Shown here: piece by piece, positions 49,321-57,508 of the stretch
How the letters are laid out: the number at the start of each line of letters is the position of its first letter
How positions within the stretch are numbered: position 1 is the first letter of the stretch
NCBI RefSeq assembly: GCF_013391635.1
Contig: NZ_JACAWU010000002.1
Location: forward strand, 124,001 to 188,000
Origin: Natronomonas gomsonensis
Lineage (GTDB): Archaea > Halobacteriota > Halobacteria > Halobacteriales > Haloarculaceae
DNA: 64,000 nucleotides
Direction: 5' to 3'
Notes under the pieces: generated by a model
What the model saw: the letters and a program-made list of their open reading frames with translations, nothing else
Database searches by the model: none
Told to the model about the DNA's origin: nothing
Made by a program: the position numbers and the translations under genes

Positions 49321-50412
49321 ATGGGTGGCTACTTCGGTGACCGAATCGACGGATCCGAACTCGTCGCTGCGTTGGGACTCGTGTTCGTCGTCGCCGGCGT
49401 GACTCTGTGGTCGCAGTCGGTGTTGCCGACCACGGTCTCGGTCGAGGCGGTGCTGTACGAACTCGTCGTTCACGTCCTCTTCGGCGGAATCGTCCTCGTT
49501 CTCGGCGTCCACATCGAGCGGAGCGAACTCTCCTCCGACGAACGGTTCACCGTCATGGTCTGGTGTTTCTCCGGCTTCCTGTTCTTCTTCGCGCTCGCCG
49601 TCTGGTCGGACCTCGGCTCGCTGCTCGCCGGTGAGTTCACCGCAGCCTTCGCGAGTCAGGTCGTCACGTTCGGTAGTATGGGCGGTGCCTTCGGCGTCAT
49701 CGCCGGCGTCAATCACGGCCGCTCCGAGCGGAACCGCCGCCTCGCAGAGCGCAACGAAGACCAACGCGAGACGCTCGTGTTGCTCACGCGACTCCTGCGA
49801 CACGACATCCGCAACGACATGATGGCCATCAACGGCCACGCCGACATCGTCGCCGACCACGTCGACCCCGAAGGGGAGTCCTCGCTGGAGATTATCCAGC
49901 GGCGAAGCGACGCTATCGTCCGTCTGCTCCGGGACACTGACACCCTCGTCGAGACGCTCGGCGCCGACCGGGAGTTCGAGCGGGTCGACCTCTCGACGGT
50001 ACTCGACGACGAACTCGCCAGCATCGAAGACAGCTACCCCGAGGTCGACATCGATGCCGACGTGCCCGACGGGCTGTGGGTCGTCGCCGACGGACTCGTC
50101 CATCAGCTGTTCTCGAACCTGCTCGGCAACGCGGTCGCTCACAACGACCCCGAATCGTTGACCGTCCGCGTCGAAGCCGAACGGAACGGCAACACCGTCG
50201 AAACCGTCGTCGCCGACAACGGTGTCGGCATCCCCGAAGAGCACCGTGAGGAGTTCTTCGAGTTGGGCGAGCAGGGCGAGGGAAGCGACGGCGACGGCCT
50301 CGGGCTGTATCTCGTCTCGCGACTCGCGGACGTCTACGGCGGGAACGTGACCGTCGATGATGCCCCTGGAGGCGGCGCTCGGTTCCACGTCGAACTCCCG
50401 GCGGCCGACTGA
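49321..50412 (+). CDS. Membrane histidine kinase (HATPase) with short receptor
   Basis: 363 residues from ATG 49321. Four transmembrane helices occupy residues 8-132 (LVAALGLVFVVAGVTLWSQS and later VVTFGSMGGAFGVIAG), with no large extracellular domain. The cytoplasmic part has the phosphoacceptor region LLRHDIRNDMMAINGHADIV and an HATPase with NLLGNAVAHNDPE, ADNGVGIPEEHREE and GDGLGLYLVSRLADVYGG. Small sensors of this type detect membrane or cytoplasmic cues. No response regulator is adjacent. ATTGGATATAATTG about 18 nt before the ATG is a TATA-like element. The alternative ATG at 49309 adds only four residues. Confidence 0.88.
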   Translation: MGGYFGDRIDGSELVAALGLVFVVAGVTLWSQSVLPTTVSVEAVLYELVVHVLFGGIVLVLGVHIERSELSSDERFTVMVWCFSGFLFFFALAVWSDLGSLLAGEFTAAFASQVVTFGSMGGAFGVIAGVNHGRSERNRRLAERNEDQRETLVLLTRLLRHDIRNDMMAINGHADIVADHVDPEGESSLEIIQRRSDAIVRLLRDTDTLVETLGADREFERVDLSTVLDDELASIEDSYPEVDIDADVPDGLWVVADGLVHQLFSNLLGNAVAHNDPESLTVRVEAERNGNTVETVVADNGVGIPEEHREEFFELGEQGEGSDGDGLGLYLVSRLADVYGGNVTVDDAPGGGARFHVELPAAD

Positions 50413-50462
50413 GGGGGACCTGGCGGCCAAAGTATATTTCAGTCGGCTTCTACGGTCGGCCC

Positions 50463-51641
50463 ATGAGCGAGTCAAACCGCGGCTCGGACAGACAGGTCGA
50501 GATTTTCATGGAGGGGATGGCCGGCGTGACGCCCGACGTGCCGCCATCGTTTGAGGAACTGGAGGAGGCCGCCCTGGCGGCCATGGACGAGAAGGCCTAC
50601 GGCTACGTCGCGGGCGGGGCGGGTGGCGAACGAACCATCGGACACAACCGCGACGCCTTCGCGAAGTGGCGACTGTGGCCCCGAATGCTTCGGGATTACT
50701 CCGAGCGGGACCTCTCGACCGAGCTGTTCGGAACCGAACTGTCGGTGCCGGCGTTGCTCGCGCCCATCGGCGTCCAGTCTATCATCCACGACGAGGGCGA
50801 ACTCGCGGTGGCCCGCGCCGCCGCCGACCTCGACGTGCCGATGGTCGTCTCCTCGGCGGCCTCCCACACGATGGAGGAGGTCGCCGAGGAACTGGGCGAC
50901 ACGCCCGGGTGGTTCCAACTGTACTGGTCGTCGAACGACGACGTGGCCAGGAGTTTCGTCTCCCGCGCCGAGGCGGCGGGCTACGAGGCGCTCGTCGTCA
51001 CGCTGGACAACAACATCCTCGGGTGGCGCGAGCGGGACATCCGCGACGGCTATCTCCCCTTCCTCGACGGCGAGGGTGTCGCCAACTACTTTACAGACGA
51101 GGCGTTCCGGGATTTACTCGACGCCCCGCCGGAAGAGGCCGAACTGAGCGCGATTCGGACGTTCATCGACATCTTCGGCGACCCGTCGCTGACGTTCGAC
51201 GACCTCGAGTGGCTCTGTGAGTACGCCGACATTCCCGTCGTCGTCAAGGGAGTGCTTCACCCCGACGACGCACGGGAGTGCATCGAACGCGGCGCCGAGG
51301 GCGTCATCGTCTCGAATCACGGCGGGCGACAGGTCGATAACGCGGTTACCGCCCTCGACGTGTTGCCGCGCATCGTCTCGGCGCTCGACGACGACGTGCC
51401 CGTCCTCTTCGATTCGGGCATCCGACGCGGCTCGGATGCACTCGTCGCCCTCGCACTCGGGGCTGACGCCGTCGGATTCGGCCGCCCCTACGCCTACGGC
51501 CTCGCCATCGACGGCGAGAACGGCGTCGAGTCGGTCGTGAAGAACTTCCTCGCCGACCTCGATTTGACGCTCGGCCTCATCGGCTACGACGACGTCGACG
51601 ACGTCGACCGCGAGGCGGTCGTCCGAGCGAACGAACTGTGA
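50463..51641 (+). CDS. FMN-dependent alpha-hydroxyacid oxidase/dehydrogenase (lactate oxidase/monooxygenase type)
   Basis: 392 residues. TIM-barrel FMN enzyme: YGYVAGGAGGERTIGHNRDAF, LLAPIGVQSIIHDEGELAVARAAA, SSAASHTMEEVAEE, WFQLYWSSNDDVARSFV, VVVKGVLHPDDARECIERG (catalytic lysine), VSNHGGRQVDNAV (catalytic His/Arg motif SNHGGRQ) and VLFDSGIRRGSDALVALALGA. It oxidises an L-2-hydroxyacid such as lactate or glycolate. The loop GWRERDIRDGYLPFLDGEGVANY resembles lactate 2-monooxygenase-type extended loops more than LldD. Co-substrate (O2 or quinone) cannot be told. It begins 50 nt after the kinase gene; a TATA-like AAAGTATATTTC lies about 30 nt before the ATG. Confidence 0.88.
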   Translation: MSESNRGSDRQVEIFMEGMAGVTPDVPPSFEELEEAALAAMDEKAYGYVAGGAGGERTIGHNRDAFAKWRLWPRMLRDYSERDLSTELFGTELSVPALLAPIGVQSIIHDEGELAVARAAADLDVPMVVSSAASHTMEEVAEELGDTPGWFQLYWSSNDDVARSFVSRAEAAGYEALVVTLDNNILGWRERDIRDGYLPFLDGEGVANYFTDEAFRDLLDAPPEEAELSAIRTFIDIFGDPSLTFDDLEWLCEYADIPVVVKGVLHPDDARECIERGAEGVIVSNHGGRQVDNAVTALDVLPRIVSALDDDVPVLFDSGIRRGSDALVALALGADAVGFGRPYAYGLAIDGENGVESVVKNFLADLDLTLGLIGYDDVDDVDREAVVRANEL

Positions 51642-51678
51642 CGACAGGTAACTGAACACGCCATCGAATAACGTCCCT

Positions 51679-51752
51679 GTACGTCGTCGTACGAGACTGT
51701 ACTCGCGCTATACGGGTGTCTGTGGTACACATAGCCACACAATTATTAATAT
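51679..51752 (+). promoter_or_regulatory. Promoter with two dyads ahead of a small ORF and folded region
   Basis: GTACGTCGTCGTAC (51679-51692) and TGTGG(51721-51725)...CCACA(51735-51739) are inverted repeats. The latter directly precedes a strong TATA box, TTATTAATAT (51743-51752). Transcription would start near 51775, about 15 nt before the small ORF at 51791. The strength of the box and its dyads suggest a regulated promoter. Confidence 0.5.
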
Positions 51753-51790
51753 CCATCCGATAGCTTGCTTTTCGTACACGGAGCGCAATC

Positions 51791-51901
51791 ATGACCACCA
51801 CCACTCACACTCCGCTGTATGCGGCCGCTTACGCCAAGCGGCGCGCCGCGAGTGTGAGCGGGTGGAACGCTCCGCTCGCATTCGGGATTCGCGCCGCATA
51901 A
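51791..51901 (+). CDS. Possible 36-residue leader peptide or small protein
   Basis: The ORF follows a strong TATA box and starts ATGACCACCACCACTCAC. It encodes MTTTTHTPLYAAAYAKRRAA followed by SVSGWNAPLAFGIRAA and a stop. It starts with four consecutive threonines, which invites comparison with attenuation leaders, but no attenuation system of this kind is established in archaea and the downstream genes are not for threonine synthesis. It could also be a chance ORF ahead of a structured RNA. No signal peptide, membrane helix or family is recognised. Confidence 0.35.
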   Translation: MTTTTHTPLYAAAYAKRRAASVSGWNAPLAFGIRAA

Positions 51902-52142
51902 CGAGCCTCCCCGGTTCGGCGGCGCGGCGGACTTCTTTCGACGCTACCTCCGGAGAGGTCCGTTCTCTCGGGTGCTTCCCGATTTTCCGCGCCGTCTTCG
52001 ACCGGGAGCCACGGAGCCGTTCGCCGGTTCCGGGCCGGCTCGTCGCCGAATCGCGTAGTGGTGACGCTCCCCCGTTAGCCACGGCTGTGCCGTCCGCCGC
52101 CGACCGCGGCGGGCCTGTGGGTTCGACTCCCGCCGGGGGCCT
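51902..52142 (+). ncRNA. Folded region ending in a tRNA-like element directly before a start codon
   Basis: Long-range helix CGGCGCGG (51920-51927) with CCGCGCCG (51987-51994) encloses a nested stem with GGAC/GTCC ends. The right part reads like a tRNA without being one. A D-arm-like GCGT-AGTGGTG-ACGC is at 52053-52067. CCCCCG (52069-52074) pairs with CGGGGG (52134-52139); between them are ACGGC-TGT-GCCGT, a 5-bp/7-nt anticodon-like arm CGCCG-CCGACCG-CGGCG and GTGGG-TTCGACT-CCCGC, a textbook T arm with a B-box consensus. U33, a proper D arm inside the helix, and a G18G19 in place are missing. The ATG of the next gene is 3 nt beyond the acceptor helix. Confidence 0.35.
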
Positions 52143-52406
52143 ATGTTAGCCCACGACCACCGAATCGAGTTGTCCGTCCGCGTCCCCCGGGGTGCGGCCG
52201 GCGATGTCGAAGGCGGCGTTCGCGAAGTCGTCGAGAAAGTCGACGGCGTCGCACGCGTCGAGAACGTCGAGCTCTGTGGCGTCCGTCCGGACGCCCTCGA
52301 CCTCTACGTCGATGCCACGGCGACGGTCGCCATCGACGCCGACGTCGAGGCGCCCGAAGCCCACCTCGCCGACGGCTTCGGCGTCATCGAAGCCACCGTT
52401 CGATAG
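52143..52406 (+). CDS. Small acidic alpha/beta protein of unknown function
   Basis: 87 residues: MLAHDHRIELSVRVPRGAAG, then VEGGVREVVEKVDGVARVENVELCGVRPDALDLYVDATATVAIDADVEAP and an end in HLADGFGVIEATVR. The alternation of strands and one helix, plus GVRP and GFGV, suggest a compact ferredoxin-like or ACT-like fold, but no family is certain. The start codon is immediately after the tRNA-like element, so translation may be influenced by that structure. It is followed by a second T-arm-like motif after the stop. Confidence 0.65.
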   Translation: MLAHDHRIELSVRVPRGAAGDVEGGVREVVEKVDGVARVENVELCGVRPDALDLYVDATATVAIDADVEAPEAHLADGFGVIEATVR

Positions 52407-52419
52407 TTCCGTGCCGGCT

Positions 52420-52470
52420 GGGGCACGACGGGTTCGACCCCCGGCGGGACCCTTGGGGCGACAGCCCCGT
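52420..52470. other. Second T-arm-like motif after the small gene
   Basis: GTGCC-GGCTG-GGGCAC (52411-52426) is followed by ACGGG-TTCGACC-CCCGG (52427-52443, approximately) and CTTGGGGCGACAGCCCCGTG, a further hairpin GGGGC-GACA-GCCCC. A four-of-five bp T stem with loop TTCGACC matches the B-box pattern, but there is no acceptor or D-arm partner. Similar in kind to the element before the gene at 52143, not identical. Confidence 0.3.
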
Positions 52471-52476
52471 GATTCG

Positions 52477-52662
52477 ATGAGACATCCCGAACTTCGGCCC
52501 TCCGTTTCGCATCGCCCCGACGAACGTCCACCCCCTGGTACCGTCAGCACTGCGTTCGCCGTCGGTGTCGCGTTGCTGGCGCTGGGTGCGGTTGCACCGG
52601 TCGCCGCCGGCGCCTTTGCCGGTGTGTGTTTTGCAGCTGGCTGGCGCCAACGGAGGCGGTGA
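52477..52662 (+). CDS. Possible small membrane protein
   Basis: 61 residues from ATG 52477. A polar N-terminus with prolines (MRHPELRPSVSHRPDERPPP) precedes a hydrophobic stretch AFAVGVALLALGAVAPVAAGAFAGVCFAAGW that could form one or two helices, and a basic end RQRRR. The composition is only partly haloarchaeal, and arginine content is high. The rest of the gap 52663-52844 holds only the tfb promoter (TATA-like CATTTATATG at about 52808-52817). Confidence 0.45.
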   Translation: MRHPELRPSVSHRPDERPPPGTVSTAFAVGVALLALGAVAPVAAGAFAGVCFAAGWRQRRR

Positions 52663-52844
52663 CCGACCCACTCTTCGCAATAGACGACCCCGCCTGCGAA
52701 CCGTCGGTTTCCCCGAGAATGACTGCTAGGTTGCCGCGTGAGGTGGCGAACACACTGTTTTGGAAGGATTTATAAACAATTTCGTGGCAACAAGCCGTGA
52801 CTGCAAAGCATTTATATGTTGAACAAGCAAACCATATAAGCATA

Positions 52845-53801
52845 ATGCCAGGGCCAACCCGTCAGCGAGAGCGCACCAGCGAAGACGAGGCAGAGACCGA
52901 ACAAGAAACTGGCTGTCCCGAGTGTGAGTCCGATTCGCTGGTGCGGAGCGCCGACGGCGGGGGTGAACTCGTCTGCGAAGAATGCGGCCTCGTAGTGGAA
53001 GAGGAAAACATCGACCGTGGCCCGGAGTGGCGGGCGTTCAATCACTCCGAGCGGCAGTCGAAATCACGGGTCGGCGCGCCGACGACCCAGACGATGCACG
53101 ACAAAGGACTGACAACGCAAATCGACTGGAAGGACAAAGACGCCTACGGTCGTTCGATTTCTTCGGAAAAGCGCTCCCAGATGCACCGCCTCCGGAAGTG
53201 GCAGGAGCGGATTCGAACGAAGGACGCCGGCGAGCGCAACCTCCAGTTCGCCCTCTCCGAAATCGACCGTATGTCCTCGGCACTCGGTGTGCCGCGGTCG
53301 GTTCGGGAGGTCGCTTCGGTTATCTACCGGCGCGCACTCGACGAGGACCTCATCCGGGGTCGCTCCATCGAGGGCGTCGCCACCGCCGCACTGTATGCGG
53401 CTTGCCGACAGGAGGGCATCCCCCGGAGCCTCGACGAGGTCGCCGAGGTCGCCCGCGTCGAACAGAAGGAAATCGGCCGAACCTACCGCTACATCGCCCA
53501 GGAACTGTCGCTCGGGCTGGAACCCGTCGACCCCGTTCAGTACGTTCCGCGGTTCTGCTCGGAACTCGGCCTCTCCGAGGAAGTCGAACAGAAGACCCGC
53601 GAGATAATCGAGGTCACGGCGGAGAAGGGCATGCTCTCCGGGAAGTCCCCGACGGGCTACGCCGCCGCCGCCATCTACGCCGCCTCGCTCCTGTGTAACG
53701 AAAAGAAGACCCAACGTGAGGTCGCCGAAGTCGCGCAGGTGACCGAGGTCACCATCCGGAATCGGTACCAGGAGCAAATCGAAGCACTCGGCATCCACTA
53801 A
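52845..53801 (+). CDS. tfb: Transcription initiation factor TFB (TFIIB homologue)
   Basis: 318 residues from ATG 52845. The zinc ribbon is [25 protein letters not shown], then the B-reader region [21 protein letters not shown]. The two cyclin repeats follow: [20 protein letters not shown] to [21 protein letters not shown] and [18 protein letters not shown] to [21 protein letters not shown], with the C-terminal [21 protein letters not shown] binds TBP-TATA and recruits RNA polymerase. Haloarchaea have several TFBs, so this may be one of a family with distinct promoter sets. A TATA-like CATTTATATG lies about 30 nt before the ATG. Confidence 0.95.
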   Translation: MPGPTRQRERTSEDEAETEQETGCPECESDSLVRSADGGGELVCEECGLVVEEENIDRGPEWRAFNHSERQSKSRVGAPTTQTMHDKGLTTQIDWKDKDAYGRSISSEKRSQMHRLRKWQERIRTKDAGERNLQFALSEIDRMSSALGVPRSVREVASVIYRRALDEDLIRGRSIEGVATAALYAACRQEGIPRSLDEVAEVARVEQKEIGRTYRYIAQELSLGLEPVDPVQYVPRFCSELGLSEEVEQKTREIIEVTAEKGMLSGKSPTGYAAAAIYAASLLCNEKKTQREVAEVAQVTEVTIRNRYQEQIEALGIH

Positions 53802-53923
53802 TCGGCCACAGTCAACCGTTTTTTCGCTCGTTACGACAGTCAGCGGCTGCAACGGCCGAAAACACCCGAAGCGTTGTTTGAGGTTCCCGTACGGTTAACA
53901 CGACGTAGCCTGTACGGGAGTGT

Positions 53924-55507
53924 ATGACAGTATCGGAGACCGCAATAGACGGTGAAATAGATGTCGAACCCGACTTGCTGTCGGGGCTGGAATCGTACGT
54001 GACGCTGTCGGGGGCCCCCGAGGAACACTTCGACGTGGAGGCGCCGTACCGCGGCGTCGTCATCGGCGAACTGCCGGCGTGTGACGAGTCCGACATCGAG
54101 GTCGCCTTCGACCGCGCCGAGCAGGGTCAGAAAGCGTGGGAGGACCGAACCGTCGAGGAACGCGCCGAGGTGTTCAAGCGCTACCACGACATCGTCATCG
54201 ACAACGCCGAGGAACTGCTCGACATCGTGCAACTGGAAAGCGGGAAGGCCCGCAAGCACGCCTACGAGGAGGTCCTCGACGTGGCGATGACGGCCCGCCA
54301 CTACGCCTACCGCGCGGAGGGCTATCTCGAAACCGAACAGCGTGAAGGTGCCCTCCCAGGTCTCACCGAAACCGAGGTCAACCACCACCCCGTCGGCATC
54401 GTCGGGATGATTTCGCCGTGGAACTACCCCCTCTCGTTGGCCGTTTCCGACGCCATTCCCGCGCTGCTCGCCGGCAATAGCGTCGTCCTCAAGCCGGCCG
54501 AACAGACCTCCTACACAGCCCTGAAAGCAGTCGAGTTGCTTCAGGAGGCCGGATTGCCGCGGGACGTCTTCCAGGTGGTCACCGGCTTCGGACCGACGCT
54601 CGGCGAACCGCTTGTCGCCAACTCCGATTACGTTTGTTTTACCGGTTCCAGCGCGACGGGCCGCATCGTCGCCAGCCAAGCCGGCGAACACCTCACGAAG
54701 TGCTCGATGGAACTCGGTGGAAAGAACCCCGGCATCGTCTGTTCGGACGCCGACATCGACCGGACCGTCGAGGGACTCATCCGCGGCTGTTTCACCAACG
54801 CCGGCCAACTGTGTATCTCCCTCGAGCGGCTGTACGTCCACGAGGACGTCCACGGCCAGTTCGTCGAGGCGTTCGTCGACGCCATTGAGGACCTCCACCT
54901 CGGCACCGGCTACGAGTACGACGTAGACGTTGGGAGCCTCATCTCCGAGGAGCAACTGGAGAAGGTGACCGAACACGTAGAGGACGCCAAAGCCAACGGC
55001 GCGACGGTGCTGACCGGGGGAACGGGTCGACCCGATATCGGGCCGTACTTCTACGAACCGACGGTTCTCACCGACGTCGACGAGTCGATGGCGCTGTGTG
55101 CAAACGAGACGTTCGGTCCGGTCGTCGCCATCTACGAGTGGAGCGAGGAAGACGACGTCATCGAGCGCGCCAACGACTCCGAGTACGGTCTGAACGCCTC
55201 CATCTGGACCGAAGACCTCGATTACGGCCGCGAACTCGCAAAGCAAATCGAGACAGGGACGGTCAACGTCAACGAGGGCTACGCCGCCGCGTGGGCCTCC
55301 CTCGATGCCCCGATGGGCGGGATGAAGAACTCCGGTATCGGCCGTCGCCACGGTGACGAGGGCATTATGAAGTACACCGAATCCCAGACCGTCGCCGTCC
55401 AGAAACGGATGGGCATGACCGCACCGCCGGGTGTCCCTTACTGGCTGTACGCGAAACTGATGAACAAGACGCTGAAGTTCCAGCGACGGATTCCCGGGAT
55501 GCGGTAG
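53924..55507 (+). CDS. Aldehyde dehydrogenase (succinate-semialdehyde dehydrogenase-like)
   Basis: 527 residues. NAD(P)-dependent aldehyde oxidation. Visible motifs: GIVGMISPWNYPLSLAVSDAIPALLAGNSVVLKPAEQT (cofactor and substrate tunnel), FTGSSATGRIVASQAGEHL, MELGGKNPGIV, catalytic cysteine in FTNAGQLCISLERLYVH, and ANETFGPVVAIYEW. Closest resemblance is to succinate-semialdehyde or betaine-aldehyde dehydrogenases; I cannot fix the substrate. There is 123 nt after tfb, and it is convergent with purA (36 nt between stops). The C-terminal stretch from about 500 is longer than usual. Confidence 0.92.
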   Translation: MTVSETAIDGEIDVEPDLLSGLESYVTLSGAPEEHFDVEAPYRGVVIGELPACDESDIEVAFDRAEQGQKAWEDRTVEERAEVFKRYHDIVIDNAEELLDIVQLESGKARKHAYEEVLDVAMTARHYAYRAEGYLETEQREGALPGLTETEVNHHPVGIVGMISPWNYPLSLAVSDAIPALLAGNSVVLKPAEQTSYTALKAVELLQEAGLPRDVFQVVTGFGPTLGEPLVANSDYVCFTGSSATGRIVASQAGEHLTKCSMELGGKNPGIVCSDADIDRTVEGLIRGCFTNAGQLCISLERLYVHEDVHGQFVEAFVDAIEDLHLGTGYEYDVDVGSLISEEQLEKVTEHVEDAKANGATVLTGGTGRPDIGPYFYEPTVLTDVDESMALCANETFGPVVAIYEWSEEDDVIERANDSEYGLNASIWTEDLDYGRELAKQIETGTVNVNEGYAAAWASLDAPMGGMKNSGIGRRHGDEGIMKYTESQTVAVQKRMGMTAPPGVPYWLYAKLMNKTLKFQRRIPGMR

Positions 55508-55543
55508 TTCGGGACCCGACCTTCGGGAGTAGCGACCGCGTTT

Positions 55544-56914
55544 TTAATACACGTCTTCGACTACGACGGTTTCCTCGCGGCCGGGACCGACACCGACCGC
55601 GTAGACGGGCGTGTCGAGTTCCGCGGCGATGTAGTCGAGGTACGCTCGAGCGTTCTCCGGAATCGCCTCGTACCCCTCCTCGGCGACGGCGGCCCAGTCG
55701 ACGTCGTCCCACCCGTCGAAGGTTCTGAGGTTCGCTTCGCAGTCGCCCCACCGTTCGGTCGTCGTCGGCATCGTGAGCAGTTCCTCCCCGTCGAGCGTGT
55801 AGGAGTGGCCGACCTGCACCTCGTCGAGCCCAGCCAGCACGTCGATGTGGTTGATGGCGAGGCCCGTGAACCCGCTGACGCGGGCGGCGTGTCGGAGCAT
55901 CGGCATGTCGAGCCAGCCGACGCGTCGTGGCCGGCCGGTGACCGTGCCGTACTCGCCGCCCTCGTCGCGGATGTACGTCGCGAGGTCGTCCTCGCCGGGG
56001 CGGCCGCCACCGTCGGGCGTCTGTCCGTCGACGGAGCCGAGTTCGGTCGGGAGCGGGCCGGTGCCGACGCGGGAGAGGTAGGCCTTGACGATGCCGACGA
56101 CCTCCCCGTCGCCGACGACGCCGGGACCGACGCCGGTGCCGACGGACGCGGCACCAGCTGTCGGGTTCGAGGACGTAACGTACGGGTAGATACCGTGGTC
56201 GATGTCGATAGAGGTTCCCTGCGCCCCCTCGAACATGACATCCTCGCCCGACTCGAGGCGGTCGCTGAGGAACGCCCCGCAGTTGACGGTCATGTTCTCC
56301 TCGGCGAGCCGTTCGCCGTACTCGCGGTACTGTTCGAACAGCGCCTCGATATCGAAGGCGTCGGTGTCGACGTCCCCGCCGATTTCGAGGTCGTAGACGT
56401 CTTCGACGAGCGCGCGCTTCTGTGGGACGGCGTATTCCAGTCGCGTCCGCAACGTCTCGGCATCAAGCAGGTCACCGATGCGGATGCCGCGACGACCGGC
56501 CTTGTCCTCGTAGGTCGGGCCGATGCCGCGTCCTGTGGTGCCGGCCGCGAGGTCGTCGTCGGATTTCACGTCCTCTTCGAGGCCGTCGAGGACGCGGTGG
56601 TACGGCAGGATAGCGTGGGCGCGTTCGGCGACGCGCACGTCGGGGTCGAGGCCGCGCTCCCGGAGCGCGTCGAGTTCCTCGAACAGCGTCTCGGGGTTGA
56701 CGACACAGCCGTTGCCGAGGACGCCCACTTTACCGCGGACGGCCCCCGACGGGACGAGCGAGAGTTTGTACTCGTCGCCCTCGAAGACGACGGTGTGGCC
56801 GGCGTTGTCGCCGCCCTGATAGCGCGCGACGACGTCGACGGCATCGCCGTACACGTCGACGATACCGCCTTTCCCCTCGTCGCCGAGCTGCGAACCGACG
56901 ATGGTTACGGTCAT
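55544..56914 (-). CDS. purA: Adenylosuccinate synthetase
   Basis: 456 residues. GTP-dependent conversion of IMP and aspartate to adenylosuccinate. Landmarks: VGSQLGDEGKGGIVDVYG (P-loop), RYQGGDNAGHTVVF, AAGTTGRGIGPTYEDKAGRRGIR, FEGAQGTSIDIDHGIYPYVTSSNPTAG (catalytic), TGRPRRVGWLDMPMLRHA and YLDYIAAELDTPVYAVGVGPGREETVV (C-terminal). It pairs functionally with purL in this window. It diverges from the HTH gene at 57173; the 258-nt gap has a TATA-like CTTTTAAACCC near 57138. Confidence 0.97.
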   Translation of the reverse strand: MTVTIVGSQLGDEGKGGIVDVYGDAVDVVARYQGGDNAGHTVVFEGDEYKLSLVPSGAVRGKVGVLGNGCVVNPETLFEELDALRERGLDPDVRVAERAHAILPYHRVLDGLEEDVKSDDDLAAGTTGRGIGPTYEDKAGRRGIRIGDLLDAETLRTRLEYAVPQKRALVEDVYDLEIGGDVDTDAFDIEALFEQYREYGERLAEENMTVNCGAFLSDRLESGEDVMFEGAQGTSIDIDHGIYPYVTSSNPTAGAASVGTGVGPGVVGDGEVVGIVKAYLSRVGTGPLPTELGSVDGQTPDGGGRPGEDDLATYIRDEGGEYGTVTGRPRRVGWLDMPMLRHAARVSGFTGLAINHIDVLAGLDEVQVGHSYTLDGEELLTMPTTTERWGDCEANLRTFDGWDDVDWAAVAEEGYEAIPENARAYLDYIAAELDTPVYAVGVGPGREETVVVEDVY

Positions 56915-57172
56915 CGAACGGCAGTTTCCGCCAGCGGGGTAAACAGATTACGGTCTGGTCAGCAGCGAAACCGAACGGGACGTTCCACGTGGACCGCCGC
57001 GTGCGTCAGACGGCGGTCGGACGTGACCGCGTTGACGCGCAGCGACGTGTGCCGTGGTCACAAGGGATTTATACTTTTACCGCAAAGATTCGTCAATCTC
57101 CCCGTTACACCGGGGTCATCCGCCGAACGGACAGCAACTTTTAAACCCTCCAAACACAAGTTAACAAATGCC

Positions 57173-57478
57173 ATGATAGACCGGCTTGAGAAGGAAGTCG
57201 ACATGTTGGAGCGCCATCTGCAGGTTTTGCGGATGGTCATCGAGAACGAGCCAATCGGCATCGTAAAGATGTCTAACGAGACTGGGTACCCCCACCACAA
57301 GGTCCGCTACTCGCTCCGCGTTCTCGAAGAAGAGAACCTCATCGAACCGTCGAGCCAGGGTGCGATTACGACCGAGGATACCGCGGACTTCGTCGACGAC
57401 CTCGACGGCAAAATCGACGACATCGTCGAGAAGCTCGAAGGCATGAAGATTGACGACGTTCCGGAAATCGAGGGTTAA
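57173..57478 (+). CDS. Small winged-helix protein with coiled-coil end
   Basis: 101 residues from ATG 57173 (MIDRLEKEVDMLERHLQVLR). The winged helix is IENEPIGIVKMSNETGYPHHKVRYSLRVLEEENLIEPS, followed by ITTEDTADFVDDLDGKIDDI, then a helical coiled-coil-like tail. The family is a short haloarchaeal HTH; its target is unknown. A TATA-like ACTTTTAAACC at 57136-57146 lies about 30 nt before the ATG, giving a leaderless mRNA. Convergent with the DUF7527-like gene, 30 nt between stops. Confidence 0.87.
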   Translation: MIDRLEKEVDMLERHLQVLRMVIENEPIGIVKMSNETGYPHHKVRYSLRVLEEENLIEPSSQGAITTEDTADFVDDLDGKIDDIVEKLEGMKIDDVPEIEG

Positions 57479-57508
57479 ACGACCGCTTTTCTCTGTCTTC
57501 CAGCCAGC

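Noticed and set aside
49102..50475. 457-residue minus frame
   Set aside because: Antisense to the kinase and without family resemblance.
51902..52142. Standard tRNA gene at the tRNA-like element
   Set aside because: A D arm is present only outside the acceptor-like helix, and the anticodon loop lacks U33. The acceptor sequences paired with the outer D arm do not match, so no canonical cloverleaf can be drawn.
55805..57478. 557-residue plus frame containing the HTH gene at 57173
   Set aside because: The part before 57173 is antisense to purA. Only the final 101 codons match a winged-helix protein and carry a TATA box, so the true start is 57173.
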